From Korobacter sp036501185 (lineage in GTDB: Bacteria > Acidobacteriota > Terriglobia > Terriglobales > Acidobacteriaceae), in assembly GCA_036501185.1 (NCBI GenBank), contig DASYAU010000058.1, forward strand, positions 33,664-97,663: a stretch of 64,000 bases of DNA, written 5' to 3'. Each line of letters opens with the position of its first letter. Within the stretch, counting starts at the first letter, position 1. The notes under the pieces were generated by a model that was given only the letters and a program-made list of their open reading frames with translations, searched no databases and was not told the DNA's origin. The position numbers and the translations under genes are program-made. Of the stretch, positions 30,601-36,807 are shown piece by piece.

Positions 30601-30620
30601 CTACGCAACCAGGAATGTGA
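21609..30620 (+). CDS. Giant exported FecR-CARDB repeat protein
   Basis: From ATG 21609 (GAGGGTGG upstream) the product is 3003 residues. Signal peptide MNRWLRVICSAIAVTGICAPAFA; FecR domain at about 35-190 (GSVTAILPTAHLSRVV to GKVVIMGAGK); helical Ala/Gln-rich region at about 315-480; NTF2-like domain at about 580-700 (LAYSARTPDMFMEYF). A tandem array of CARDB-like beta-sandwich repeats begins at about residues 846, 957, 1069, 1179, 1287 and 1397, each opening with VDIQVxS or a close variant, period about 110. More diverged Ig-like or putative-binding modules fill 1500-2600, and a final CARDB-like unit is at about 2727. There is no LPxTG motif or autotransporter barrel. Likely a surface or periplasmic filament; co-oriented with the barrel and cyclase genes. 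Confidence 0.88.
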   Translation: MNRWLRVICSAIAVTGICAPAFAGDAPVPSTPKAGSVTAILPTAHLSRVVNKNNVTKDAAKGDDVYWQDVIRTEKGGRARITLSDQSILSVGSQAELHIIKHDAKSQQTQLELTYGKIRAEVTTVTKDGGGFEVKTPTAVAGVIGTVFGTESSPIESKFLCMAGLVNIRSADPNVPGMTSCEAGKVVIMGAGKAPVKRNATPEEYQKWFADTEPSAITGMWPWSALAGTNFSAKATGSHLDGITSVVPSNPAITASLLPPSGSGATTAVNLHITVAPSASPGAYVLSFKKADGSQSSAIFMVLGPPGSMDDIDSLLTSYLESLDEQQHAALAALQAVQLEVQQAADIATGQLAGANAAAKPPLDLTKTGAEIQNQAGQIQSNLTDTENQANSAGENAKKDFTNRFNSAVVALKGRSSSGKPDDEFRSAIASAFEDVQSTLAKTVGGLLDALQQEAATLEAAITALESAEMLAINNATPGGSIGGQAVEQGFVANFNAGTLGSGGPLSWTVCDAGYKPSSPGAPIPASTPGCAALPGYVGGSSAFAVNSCDLKPAIYAVRLTSGSTAWETNLRVIAPAYDDPISRLQGLALAYSARTPDMFMEYFDPVNFPGYSQLQENIRRTMETLSSMSIHIVVDDVSINCNEATVRAEWQENYSFLQAPDHVQHLTPQQMTVKFLRTPGKGWYITELAGDNGTVQGLPPGPVLTDTPAAQLSVLNVNVVTIVGTPHRRAASTSGATLPIVPLGPVKFSATVSNTGSADVTLPLAVQFFLLDGSGKTLEQVDTVLAPPILARKTGTVEGTLTIPLSTPGGSTLEVGVRVNPGCVVPTQLCDASNLTTVKVQVGAVDLKVASITAASPLIGTLTGTVNVTINNVGEQASAATTGNLLLTSPLFSGTLKADIPAIAAGGSAVIAIPLAALPNISGSQSFTATINPPPTGDVDTGDKTLTSSLSVATAVDIQVASVTPTAPLVGTTTAVFNVQLKNLGGVTSTATAADLTLSDTTGTPVVLGTAAIPAIAPGATVTVPVPGSLPNISGTNSFLASIASAVKYDTDSGNDSLAVSLPVSAGIDIRVTSLTHPAPLIEAQPGTVDVALTNLGGTTSSATTGNLMVTGPSGPAIGTANIPALSPGATATVLVAVNVPTLTGSQNFTATISPAVPKDLDAANDTLTQSFTISTAVDIQVISIGGTGLVEGQPATLSVTLKNLGLVASTATTNNLQLSGPGGALATASIPSIAAGATSTISMPLTLPVAERSTNFTAAITTPVPLDVNAANDTLTQSLTLAAAVALQPVSLTSTGAFVENQAGTFNVTIQNSGAVTSIATTNNLILTGPAGFSATASIPAIGPGATAVIPITATLPAVSGANTFTATINPKAPLDLTAGAETISTSFTIVSSYVDLKMAAFSLRQTSGLTSGNTYGFSVTIQNNGNLASAATDTLGCSITGAGFTGAVSLPLTTGTVGAIAPAGSTTFADTFTLSKNLAGADTITCTAGGDPNESSGTLTDNALTASAGVSYNLNLHFSSAIIAPPAALQMGSAASVTVNVVNDGPDDAPANYTLQPTMNGASAGAATAGVAIKAGANQNVAVAFTVPQIGTAPQDVSNIAGSVSIVDGTGLTETTLADNATSSSTFRLLDFAIAATRALTAVQGRTLTGTAFTVTPSTYLALFPAFSVANGGTIPTGLTVATNGGVSGTVTQAPGNYGSTYTGTSFGITHAGTGSLTVTVNSEITYTETTVPSVLQGAAGVALSGTINGGIPNITVTLPGSFPTGVTLTGTSPVTVADGTAVSYTISADSTAAPGAGFVTFTATDAGISNGLETVPAGSVGVKASYSIGGQPNFVVGSTAFVNHGAGPFTGASALQAGESAQMQVVVKNTGATDPALGATVTVTMSCNSSCSVVGTATGPAPTRATPTTLTFSVGKVIDTPNTGYSGTATITSSVSEISTTDNSATVNWDVVDFNVVESSGWPATQNMQLGKTSQIGFNVTETGGTASFAIPITVTSGVTGITLPAKANFSPNATDYTALITVSSGAPQTGDNITFAGTNYGVTRSFTQPVNYYTASMASTTLFSNSLSQPLSIPLNNTTGETLELQMKGSYVNPTGFNGATLTTDITAAPFMTFTTGVIDNVVPGDTFGIRAADGSTTGLGSPAAIKVNAAIPATVPQDTITYNLYIMTVGTPSLAVTNIAPSSGVTIGSSSPWIAGETLSFDITVANSGTAASKGGEELDVFFLNGGLSGSPELVSTTLPSVITAGSNTTFSISLTAPDGPLTLQSSLNGVVHQDSPNNATSTTNFGPFDTSDWSITLNPGTQSNPLVPVMNPASGITSGTVNYQYLIIQYPKASFHTAPTASAGIKDTSFSQALTPSGNGGSVLETLTNTFAVAGNYIGQVTANIGTVTRQSTIYINYATGGAEQAVSLLSSGNNIAAAPTDPSTLVQINGYVGENVTLTGNRTTGTNCSGAQTQCTFTLTLTPDTVASSVGGNGEGDYMTYGIGEAYTFSGTLDPALGTLNPGTGYIMASVTSAQTSGTKRRGDTYPTPIGDQQWILGFTVADLDITFPSCVSVPPGTTLSVPLAWSLINGYNGTNVDYQWQDQNFNPVGSSVISPASASGVNPTTGNLTFNFTNSASGTNPAGETYYLVVTLKNSSGTPGPFPKYFPVGVDLTATGGYCGASSPTNPVHGTHRAVAPVGKQPVLPSQLQSVKIAGVYGRQHLSSASKTARKAGPLPDVQIAASDVTYTPSLPKNGDTVEIRFRMKNAGRAEANDIPISLVVNGSAVASDTFDLKAGASSLGALHWRIGGTLPKPANGVPTAQLAVDPQHTMMEQSTTAKTAVLAHFTLPGIGGGGPLNSTSGKLAHLQVAEAACLGFRFASGAGVGCGSADIELSVEDLANGKYVLNGRNGVADLGVGNTSTSSASYGSQALVVVGHTYAVQLPDKSVGLFTVQRVRNPQQLSQRSERVFGHTKTLSVGKGSGAAQTGDVSGGSGKHSETYVYFDVLYATQPGM

Positions 30621-30636
30621 TCGATTGTTGAACTGA

Positions 30637-30659
30637 GCGGCGCGGCATTTCAGCGCCGC
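30637..30659 (+). terminator. GC-rich hairpin between the giant gene and the next gene
   Basis: GCGGCGC (30637-30643) pairs with GCGCCGC (30653-30659) across a 9-base loop. No T-run follows and the next gene starts 14 bases later, so this is more likely an attenuator or mRNA-stability hairpin than a full terminator. Confidence 0.45.
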
Positions 30660-30672
30660 GCGAAGGAGTTCC

Positions 30673-31227
30673 ATGCGAAACCTCGTACTTCTTACTTCGA
30701 TAATGCTCGCTGCTTCAATTGGCTTGGCGCAGAGCGATCAACAATCCAACCCGCCGGCTCCTGCGCCGCAAGCGCAACCGCAGCAACAACAGCCAGACCA
30801 GTCCAAAGACAAGAAGAAAGACAAGAAGAAGAAGGACAAGGACGATCCGCTCGCTACCGAGGCATTCTCCGACCGGGTTGCCAGCTCAGTGCTCAGAGAT
30901 CTCCAGGATGGATTAGAAGGCCACGTCGAACACCTGCTGATTTCGAGTTTCGACGACAACAATATGGACGGCTATCTTCAGTTCGAAGACCAGATCGAGC
31001 AGTTCTTCAACAAGTACGATGCCATTCGGATCCACTATCGAATCATTCAGAACACGGTCGAAGGCGCGAAGGGCGTCGCGCTCGTCGAAATGCAGATGGA
31101 AGCGGAAAACCGCGAAGGACGTGGCGCCCCGATGCGTCGTGATCAGCAGATTCGATTCGAGTTCGATCGCACGAAAAAAGGTTGGAAGATTTCCGACTTC
31201 CAGCCCCGCACCTTCTTCATGCCGTAG
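30673..31227 (+). CDS. Small exported protein with charged linker
   Basis: Signal peptide MRNLVLLTSIMLAASIGLAQ, then a Pro/Gln-rich and a strongly basic-acidic stretch (KDKKKDKKKKDKDDP at about residues 44-58), then a folded domain of about 120 residues. That domain (VASSVLRDLQDGLEGHVEHLLISSFD to KGWKISDFQPRTFF) has the shape of an NTF2/SnoaL-like fold, with a closing GWKISDF strand like that in the NTF2-like part of the giant protein upstream (GWYITEL). AAGGAG precedes the ATG. Last gene of the co-oriented block. No known function. Confidence 0.75.
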   Translation: MRNLVLLTSIMLAASIGLAQSDQQSNPPAPAPQAQPQQQQPDQSKDKKKDKKKKDKDDPLATEAFSDRVASSVLRDLQDGLEGHVEHLLISSFDDNNMDGYLQFEDQIEQFFNKYDAIRIHYRIIQNTVEGAKGVALVEMQMEAENREGRGAPMRRDQQIRFEFDRTKKGWKISDFQPRTFFMP

Positions 31228-31242
31228 ATTTCTTATTACGAG

Positions 31243-31989
31243 CTACAGCCGGTTGATCATCGTGGCGACATAACCTGCGCCGAACCCGTTATCGATATTC
31301 ACAACGGTGACATTGGACGCGCACGAGTTCAGCATCCCCAGCAGTGCCGCCAATCCCCCGAACGCCGCGCCATACCCAACGCTAGTGGGCACTGCAATGA
31401 CCGGCACGGAGGTGAGCCCTCCCACAACGCTGGGCAGTGCCCCTTCCATCCCCGCACAAACGATGATCACCCGCGCTTCCATTAGCAATTCACGCCTTGC
31501 CAGCAGCCGGTGGATTCCGGCCACCCCGACATCGAAGACGTGTTGCACCTTGTTGCCCATCAATTCCGCGGTGAGCACCGCCTCCTCGGCAACGGGAATG
31601 TCGCTGGTGCCCGCCGATACCACCACGACCTTGCCCTTGCCGTAGATCATGTCATCCTGCCGCAGCACGATCGCCCGCGCCAAGTCGTTGTACTCGGCCT
31701 TCCGGTGTATTTTCTTTACCGCCTGGAATTGTTCTTTGGTCGCTCGAGTAGCCAGGACGTTGTGTCCATGTTTCGCAAGGGAAGAAAAAATCTTTGCCAG
31801 GTGCACCGGTGCTTTTCCCGGCCCGAAGATCACTTCCGCCATGCCGGCGCGCACCGCACGGTGGTGATCGACATTTGCAAAACCGAGATCTTCGAAGGGC
31901 AGGTGCCGCAACTGCTGCACCGCTTCATCCGGCGTCACATCGCCTTGTTTTACTTGTTGGAAAAGCTTGCGAAGGGCTTCGGCATTCAT
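31243..31989 (-). CDS. larB: Nickel-pincer cofactor biosynthesis protein LarB
   Basis: A carboxylase/hydrolase of the AIR carboxylase (PurE-like) superfamily that acts on nicotinate adenine dinucleotide in making the nickel-pincer nucleotide of lactate racemase. It has 248 residues from the ATG at 31989. Family blocks are FANVDHHRAVRAGMAEVIFGPGK, VVSAGTSDIPVAEEA, VFDVGVAGIHRLL, VCAGMEGALPSVVGGL and VPTSVGYGAAFGGLAALLGMLNSC. No larC, larE or larA gene lies in the window, so the pathway partners must be elsewhere. Downstream of the ChaN-like gene on the same strand. Confidence 0.92.
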   Translation of the reverse strand: MNAEALRKLFQQVKQGDVTPDEAVQQLRHLPFEDLGFANVDHHRAVRAGMAEVIFGPGKAPVHLAKIFSSLAKHGHNVLATRATKEQFQAVKKIHRKAEYNDLARAIVLRQDDMIYGKGKVVVVSAGTSDIPVAEEAVLTAELMGNKVQHVFDVGVAGIHRLLARRELLMEARVIIVCAGMEGALPSVVGGLTSVPVIAVPTSVGYGAAFGGLAALLGMLNSCASNVTVVNIDNGFGAGYVATMINRL

Positions 31990-32011
31990 GGGCGAAGCAA
32001 CCACTGTATCA

Positions 32012-33664
32012 CTACGAAACCAGCTTCCGCGGCCGCTTCATAGCGCACCGTCGCGCGGTGAGGAAGTACACCTTCTCGGCATCTGCCAATTCGCAAAAGT
32101 ACAAACTTCGTAGCGTACGCTTGCTGATCTGGCCGCCAAGGTATGCTTCGTAGAGTTCGTTGCCAAGCAGTTGGCCGAGCTGCCGAGTGAGGTACTCGAA
32201 TTGCCGCTCGCCCGATTGCAGGCACTGTTCAATTAATATCGGCACTCGAAGATACTTTCCGCGATGGCTTTCGTAGTCGCGGTGCATCACCAGGAAATCG
32301 ATCATCCGGTCGAACTCTTCAGCAGTGAACTCCGCCGGAGCCATCGTCGAACCATACAACGCGTATAGCTCCTCCTCCCGCATCACAGGTCGCGCTGGAT
32401 AGAGGACTCGAGAGCCGAAACTGCGAAGCGCGTGTTCCATGGCACGTTGGTAGAACCGCTGCTTGGGTAATGGTTCTTCGACCGACGCCGGAATTTTGCC
32501 AATCGCACCGCGGCACGCGCGATGCACGTATGCCGCGATCTCCTCTGTCAGGTGCACCATCTCAATCTGTTGCACGAAGAAGGTATTGAGCCTTGGAACG
32601 TAGCAGCACCCTTGCGATTCGATGGTCCGCAGTACCGAACGAAGTTCGTTGGCTCCTCCTTTACGTAGCACCAGTTTCGCGATGCCGTCCTCCGTCGGAC
32701 GGTAGCACACCTCAGGAAACACATCGATGAGCGTCAATCCTGTTCCGCCGGCGGTAGCACGATACTTATCGATATTCATGAACTGGAGTAGCGCATCGAC
32801 CAGGTTCAGCACGGTCGGGGCCATATCGAGCGAGGCCCGCGGCTCACGCGACCAGCGCTCCAGGTACATCCGGTAGCTCTCGTATTTCTCCAGCGGGGTG
32901 GCATTGAAAACGCAGATCACGTCGTCGTTCACGCGAACGGCTTCCACGCGGTCGTGTCGCTCGCCGCCCGCTTTCCAATAGAGTGCGTCCACGTTTTGCA
33001 GCACCGTGGTCACGCGTTGGTCCGGCAAAAGGCGCCGGATCTCCTGCGGCAAATGCGTGGGTGCCAGGTGCGACTCGCCAAACAGCGCCACGATCGCCGC
33101 ATTCGGATGCTCACTTCGGATTCGCCGAATTCTCTCTGCAGCGTGCAAGTCTCGGCGCGCAATCTTACGCAAGTCGTTCCGCGGACAGCAGTCGAGCCCG
33201 TAGATCCGTAGGCAATTGGCGCGGGCCGTCTCCAGCAGTCGATAAAAAGGGAACCAATCGTATCCCCAATCGAAATCGAATCGCAGCCGTTCGCGAAGCT
33301 CTGAGCCATCTATTTCCCGCGAGCTCCACTCATCCAGCAAATGCTGGTCTCGCGCGAACACCGTCTCGAGCCCGAGGATGACCGGCCGTTCGAGCGCAAT
33401 CTGGGTGATCACCTTTTCGCAGCATAGTTGCGAGGTCGCCAGCGCATGGTAGTCCCCAGTCAGGACGATGTCGCTCTTCCGGAGCTGCTCGTTCACCTGT
33501 TCTGCGCTTAAGACCGAGTGGTAGGATTGAAACGCTTCCGTGAACTCCCGCAGATACTTACGGCGGCTGTTCGGGTCTGTGGCGCGGATGGTCCGCTCCA
33601 CCTCCGCCAGTGCGTGCAATTGAGCCGCGTTGCGCCGGAACCTGAGGGTCGTAGTGCTTGCCAT
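32012..33664 (-). CDS. Large ChaN-like (haem-binding-fold) protein
   Basis: A 550-residue cytoplasmic protein; no signal peptide. Residues of about 40-270 resemble the ChaN/PF04187 family: DIVLTGDYHALATSQ, LGLETVFARDQHLLDEW, LRIYGLDCC and AIVALFGESHLAPTHLPQEI. The C-terminal 280 residues have no family I know and include several Cys/His residues (CCYVP, VHRAC). ChaN proteins bind haem or act as TraB/TIKI-like hydrolases, so an enzymatic role is possible. Start set at the ATG at 33664; the open frame runs further upstream into the divergent gene. It shares a divergent promoter region with the UbiX-like gene and lies upstream of larB. Confidence 0.75.
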   Translation of the reverse strand: MASTTTLRFRRNAAQLHALAEVERTIRATDPNSRRKYLREFTEAFQSYHSVLSAEQVNEQLRKSDIVLTGDYHALATSQLCCEKVITQIALERPVILGLETVFARDQHLLDEWSSREIDGSELRERLRFDFDWGYDWFPFYRLLETARANCLRIYGLDCCPRNDLRKIARRDLHAAERIRRIRSEHPNAAIVALFGESHLAPTHLPQEIRRLLPDQRVTTVLQNVDALYWKAGGERHDRVEAVRVNDDVICVFNATPLEKYESYRMYLERWSREPRASLDMAPTVLNLVDALLQFMNIDKYRATAGGTGLTLIDVFPEVCYRPTEDGIAKLVLRKGGANELRSVLRTIESQGCCYVPRLNTFFVQQIEMVHLTEEIAAYVHRACRGAIGKIPASVEEPLPKQRFYQRAMEHALRSFGSRVLYPARPVMREEELYALYGSTMAPAEFTAEEFDRMIDFLVMHRDYESHRGKYLRVPILIEQCLQSGERQFEYLTRQLGQLLGNELYEAYLGGQISKRTLRSLYFCELADAEKVYFLTARRCAMKRPRKLVS

Positions 33665-33737
33665 GGAGGGGCAGTATTTCCAGCGGCTTAGCGCGCTGGC
33701 CACAACTTTGGATGCGAAGAAGGGAAGTTTTGCAACC

Positions 33738-34331
33738 TTGATTGTCACAATTGCCGGCACTGGGGCGAGCGGCTCAGTTTTCCTCCGGGAGGCCCTTCGC
33801 CGCATTGAATCCGACCAGCGCGTTGAAAAGGCGAACTTTATCGTCAGCGATGCTGCCCTGCGCGTAATTGCCGAGGAACTCGGACTATCCGGCCGCAACA
33901 ACTTGCTGCAGCAACTGCTTGGCGGACCGACTAAGAAAATCGAAGTTCTTAACAACGAGGATATCGGCGCTTCCGTTGCTTCCGGCTCTTATCCTACGGA
34001 CGCCATGCTGGTCATCCCGTGCAGTATGGGAACGCTGGCAAAGATTGCCAACGGGATCGCCGATCAACTCATTGAGCGGGCGGCCGACGTTTGCCTGAAA
34101 GAGCGACGCCGCCTCGTCCTTTGCGTTCGCGAAACGCCCTTCAATAAGATCCATCTGCGCAACATGAGCCTCGCTGCGGAGGCTGGCGCGACGATCTTTC
34201 CAGTCATTCCGGCGTTTTACAACCAGCCGCAGACCTCGGAGCAGATGGCGGTGCAGTTCGTCTGTCGCGTCCTGCAACACATTGGCCTTCCGCAGGACGA
34301 CATGTTCCGCTGGAAGGCCGGGAATCTTTAA
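33738..34331 (+). CDS. ubiX: UbiX/Pad1-like flavin prenyltransferase
   Basis: Makes prenyl-FMN, the cofactor of UbiD-type decarboxylases. Blocks visible: IVTIAGTGASGSVFLREAL (FMN loop, here TGASGS), SDAALRVIAEEL, VIPCSMGTLAKIANGIADQLIERAADVCLKERRRLVLCVRETPF, HLRNMSLAAEAGATIFPVIPAFY and VCRVLQHIGL. A TTG start at 33738 with AGGGAAG upstream gives 197 residues, the normal length, and puts the FMN loop at the N-terminus; in-frame codons further upstream add unrelated residues and run into the divergent gene. No ubiD gene is in view. Neighbouring larB also encodes a decarboxylation-type cofactor enzyme, which may be chance. Confidence 0.9.
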   Translation: MIVTIAGTGASGSVFLREALRRIESDQRVEKANFIVSDAALRVIAEELGLSGRNNLLQQLLGGPTKKIEVLNNEDIGASVASGSYPTDAMLVIPCSMGTLAKIANGIADQLIERAADVCLKERRRLVLCVRETPFNKIHLRNMSLAAEAGATIFPVIPAFYNQPQTSEQMAVQFVCRVLQHIGLPQDDMFRWKAGNL

Positions 34332-34337
34332 GATTTA

Positions 34338-34508
34338 TTACTCAGCGCCGACGCGTTCCTCGATGGCGATGTGGATGTCGAGAGTCTTTAGGTCCTGATA
34401 AGCGCGCCAGACTTCGCGGAGATTTTCGGAGTTCCGCATGCGCGAAGCGCGGCGGGCGCGCATCCATAAAAGCTCGAGCAGGCGCCGGTTTTCGGTGGAG
34501 GCGCTCAT
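34338..34508 (-). CDS. 56-residue helical basic protein, downstream member of an overlapping pair
   Basis: The ATG overlaps the TGA of the gene upstream (ATGA), a translational-coupling signature. The product of 56 residues is rich in Arg, Leu and Glu and is likely all helical (MSASTENRRLLELLWMRARR to EERVGAE). No family recognised. Found by reading the minus strand directly; GC and codon use match the region. Together with the 49-residue gene it forms a two-gene minus-strand unit facing ubiX. Confidence 0.65.
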   Translation of the reverse strand: MSASTENRRLLELLWMRARRASRMRNSENLREVWRAYQDLKTLDIHIAIEERVGAE

Positions 34509-34654
34509 GCGGTTGCCTCGACTTCCGACGGCATTGTCTCCGCCGGCGTGTCAGTAAGAAGGGCTTCGGCGAGCGACAATAGTTGAGCTTCTTCTGCGGT
34601 GAGTGCGCGTCCGAGCTGCGCGATAGCCTGTTCGGAAAGTGTCTTCTGCCTCAT
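34505..34654 (-). CDS. 49-residue helical acidic protein, upstream member of an overlapping pair
   Basis: MRQKTLSEQAIAQLGRALTA continues with a Glu/Ala/Leu-rich helix (EEAQLLSLAEALLTD) and a Thr/Pro/Glu tail. It has 49 residues. The last codons overlap the start of the 56-residue gene by four bases. The pair (short acidic then short basic helical protein, coupled) looks superficially like a toxin-antitoxin or a two-subunit regulator, but no family match is known to me and conservation is the only real test. Confidence 0.6.
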   Translation of the reverse strand: MRQKTLSEQAIAQLGRALTAEEAQLLSLAEALLTDTPAETMPSEVEATA

Positions 34655-34791
34655 AGGTTGTCACGATACTTTTGAACTTATGACGACACACTCCCACCCG
34701 GGTAGTTGGAAGTACTACCTTCGTGTGATGAGTGCCACCAAGGCTACGACACTAGCCGACGTCAAATCCGCCAGAACGCGCTCTGGACGGG

Positions 34792-35256
34792 CTATTTCGC
34801 GGAATGCGGATGGTGCCCGCTCCAGGTCCAGCTCGCTACTTTCCACGCTCCGACGTCCTTGTGGAGGACGAAGGTCATGGTGGCGTTCTCGGTCATTGCC
34901 TTCCCAGCTTGCTTCCAGCTGTAAGTGGTTGGCACGACGACGTATGCGGTATCACCGTCGATTTCCGTGCGCAAGGCAGAGCTGAAACCGACCTTCGTTT
35001 CAGTCATGCCGGCAGCCTTTTCGGCCTTCGCCAGGTCGGCAAGCCACGAATCGTTGGCATTCGCACCGGACCAGTGGAAGGGCGGCACCTCGTCGGTGAT
35101 GGAAACCTCACCGGAGACATACACCGCGGCGATGGCTTTGACGTCGCCGCTATTGAAGGCCTTCAGCATCTGGGTGATCGGCGCGGTGACCTCCTGTGCC
35201 GCGGCGGCGACAGACAGTAGACCGGCAGCACAGAGCGCGAGAGCGAGCATCTTCAT
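34792..35256 (-). CDS. Exported SnoaL/DUF4440-like protein
   Basis: A 154-residue protein with signal peptide MKMLALALCAAGLLSVAAAA. The mature part is an NTF2-like cone fold: ITQMLKAFNSGDVKAIAAVYVSGEVSITDEVPP (first helix and strand), FHWSGANANDSWLADL, then four strands ending VGAWKVASWTWSGHHP. Family members include ketosteroid-isomerase-like and calcium/calmodulin-kinase association folds; the actual role is unknown. Single gene, with GAGGGACTGC just before the ATG. Confidence 0.8.
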   Translation of the reverse strand: MKMLALALCAAGLLSVAAAAQEVTAPITQMLKAFNSGDVKAIAAVYVSGEVSITDEVPPFHWSGANANDSWLADLAKAEKAAGMTETKVGFSSALRTEIDGDTAYVVVPTTYSWKQAGKAMTENATMTFVLHKDVGAWKVASWTWSGHHPHSAK

Positions 35257-35370
35257 GCAGTCCCTCCAGGGATGACAACCGGGTTTTTACGGATCGAAAC
35301 AAGGTGCCACTGCCGGGGCGAACGGTCAATACGATTACCGATAAGTCACCTCCCATCGCCTTCAGAGCGC

Positions 35371-35700
35371 TTAGTCGATGATGAAAAGCTTGGCGCCTGT
35401 AGAGGTCGACGAGCGGTGAGCGCCGTCATTATCACCCACGTGGTACGACATACCGGGGCGGAGGGTGAAGCGTCGGCCGTCGCGCAGCTCGGTGTCGAGC
35501 TGGCCCTCAAGGCAAAGGAGGATATGTCCTTTCGAACACCAGTGGTCGGCGCGGTAATTCGGGGAATACTCGACGAGCCGGACGCGGATTTCGCCGAAGG
35601 CCTGGGTGCGCCAGAGCGCAATCCCCGTTTCGCCAGCGTGTTCGGTCGCTTCGATTGCGGACCATGTGGTGACGGCGAAAGGCAATGCGGGAATTTGCAT
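35371..35700 (-). CDS. DHCW-motif cupin-fold protein
   Basis: A 109-residue small cupin. The name-giving motif is in YRADHWCSKGHILLCLEGQL, followed by a short second cupin strand set (FTLRPGMSYHVGDN). A start at 35700 (MQIPALPF) fits the family N-terminus; an upstream in-frame codon adds about 25 unrelated residues. The metal-binding histidines of classical cupins are reduced to a few (DHW, GHI, YHVG), so enzymatic activity is uncertain. Confidence 0.85.
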   Translation of the reverse strand: MQIPALPFAVTTWSAIEATEHAGETGIALWRTQAFGEIRVRLVEYSPNYRADHWCSKGHILLCLEGQLDTELRDGRRFTLRPGMSYHVGDNDGAHRSSTSTGAKLFIID

Positions 35701-35936
35701 GGCGTGAGGATAGCATTCCAAGCGCGCAAAATAAGGGTTTCCCAAGCCCCGAGCGCGGGCGATGCTGGTTGACATGCCTACATCCGGCGCGTAGGCTCGA
35801 AGTACGAGCGAAGAATCCTTTTCCTCAGTTCAGATCCCTTGAGCTAAGTCAGCTTTCTGAAGTTTTTCCTTCTTAGAGGTTGCGTACGACCGTCTTCGTG
35901 TAACCGCGCAGTTCACTCACCCTGCCCAGAGGATCC

Positions 35937-36236
35937 ATGCAGACCTACTTCCCGAATAAGTTTTACGTCGCCGATCTCCACCAGGAAATAGACCTTTACG
36001 ACCGCAAGATAGCGCATTGCCTCGAGTTCGAGAAATTCAACTACGAGAGCGAGCGGACCGCCTCGCTCGGCAAGTTGCGCCGGAAGCGCCAGCAACTGGT
36101 GAAGCTGGCTTTGCGGTTTGCCAGCGAGGGCGTGGAATACGATCCGAAATTCCTCCCGCGTTCCATGGGGGTTGGCAAGAACGGCGAGTTGCAGGAAGTG
36201 GAAGTGAAGGCAGTTGTGCGCGAGGCGGAGTTATGA
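35937..36236 (+). CDS. Hypothetical protein, 99 residues
   Basis: No recognised family. The sequence has an Asp/Glu-Leu-Tyr-Asp-rich N-terminus (MQTYFPNKFYVADLHQEIDLYDRKIAHCLEF) and a basic helix (LGKLRRKRQQLVKLALRFA), consistent with a small coiled or helical protein. AGAGGATCC precedes the ATG. Its TGA overlaps the ATG of the RRM gene (ATGA), so the two are translationally coupled and perhaps work together. Confidence 0.75.
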   Translation: MQTYFPNKFYVADLHQEIDLYDRKIAHCLEFEKFNYESERTASLGKLRRKRQQLVKLALRFASEGVEYDPKFLPRSMGVGKNGELQEVEVKAVVREAEL

Positions 36237-36553
36237 AGATTTTCGTTGGAAATTTTGCGTTTACCGTGACCGAAGAGCACCTGCGCGGCTTGTTCGCGGC
36301 CTTCGGGCAGGTGGACAGCGTGGAACTTGTGACCGACCGCGAAACGGGCAGGGCACGCGGGTTTGGGTTTGTGCAGATGCCGGACAACACGGCCGCACAG
36401 GCGGCGATCACGGCGCTGAACGGCTCAGATTCTGGCGGGCGTCCGCTGAACGTCAGCGAGGCGCGGCCGAAAGCGGAGCGCGGTAACCTGCGCGGAAGCG
36501 GCCGCGATCAGTATCGCGATAAGGGGCGTCCTCGTCGGGAGCCGCGGTGGTAA
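36233..36553 (+). CDS. RNA-binding protein with one RRM
   Basis: A single RNA-recognition motif of about 80 residues plus a basic Gly/Arg tail; 106 in all. RNP-2 reads KIFVGNF at residues 2-8 and RNP-1 reads RGFGFVQM at about 43-50, both with the aromatic residues that stack on RNA. The tail (GNLRGSGRDQYRDKGRPRREPRW) resembles that of the small cold-inducible RRM proteins of cyanobacteria and soil bacteria. Starts inside the stop of the 99-residue gene. Role in RNA chaperoning or cold response is by family analogy. Confidence 0.93.
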   Translation: MKIFVGNFAFTVTEEHLRGLFAAFGQVDSVELVTDRETGRARGFGFVQMPDNTAAQAAITALNGSDSGGRPLNVSEARPKAERGNLRGSGRDQYRDKGRPRREPRW

Positions 36554-36582
36554 CTACTGCTATACGGGCGGTGGCGCGCCGT

Positions 36583-36795
36583 ATGCGCCACACGGTACAA
36601 GTTCCGCACGATCCCGGGACGCACGTGGTAACCACGTGCGAAGAATGCGGCGAACGTTTTGAGATCACGCATGCGCCCGAACCAGCGGCGGAAGCGCTTG
36701 CCCATCGCCAGGCCAAGTGGCTGACCCAGCAGTTCACCTGGGACCACATCCAGGAAACAAGGCACCGCGGCACCATCCTGCTGCCGCCGCTGTAG
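36583..36795 (+). CDS. Small CxxC protein
   Basis: From ATG 36583 (GGGCGGTGG about eight bases upstream) the product is 70 residues, with a zinc-knuckle-like HVVTTCEECGERFEITH near residue 20 and a helical remainder ending GTILLPPL. A GTG at 36547 overlapping the RRM stop is the alternative start. Only one CxxC pair plus a possible histidine is available for metal binding, so zinc binding would require dimerisation. No family recognised; third gene of a likely operon with the 99-residue and RRM genes. Confidence 0.65.
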   Translation: MRHTVQVPHDPGTHVVTTCEECGERFEITHAPEPAAEALAHRQAKWLTQQFTWDHIQETRHRGTILLPPL

Positions 36796-36807
36796 AGCCG
36801 AAAACCC

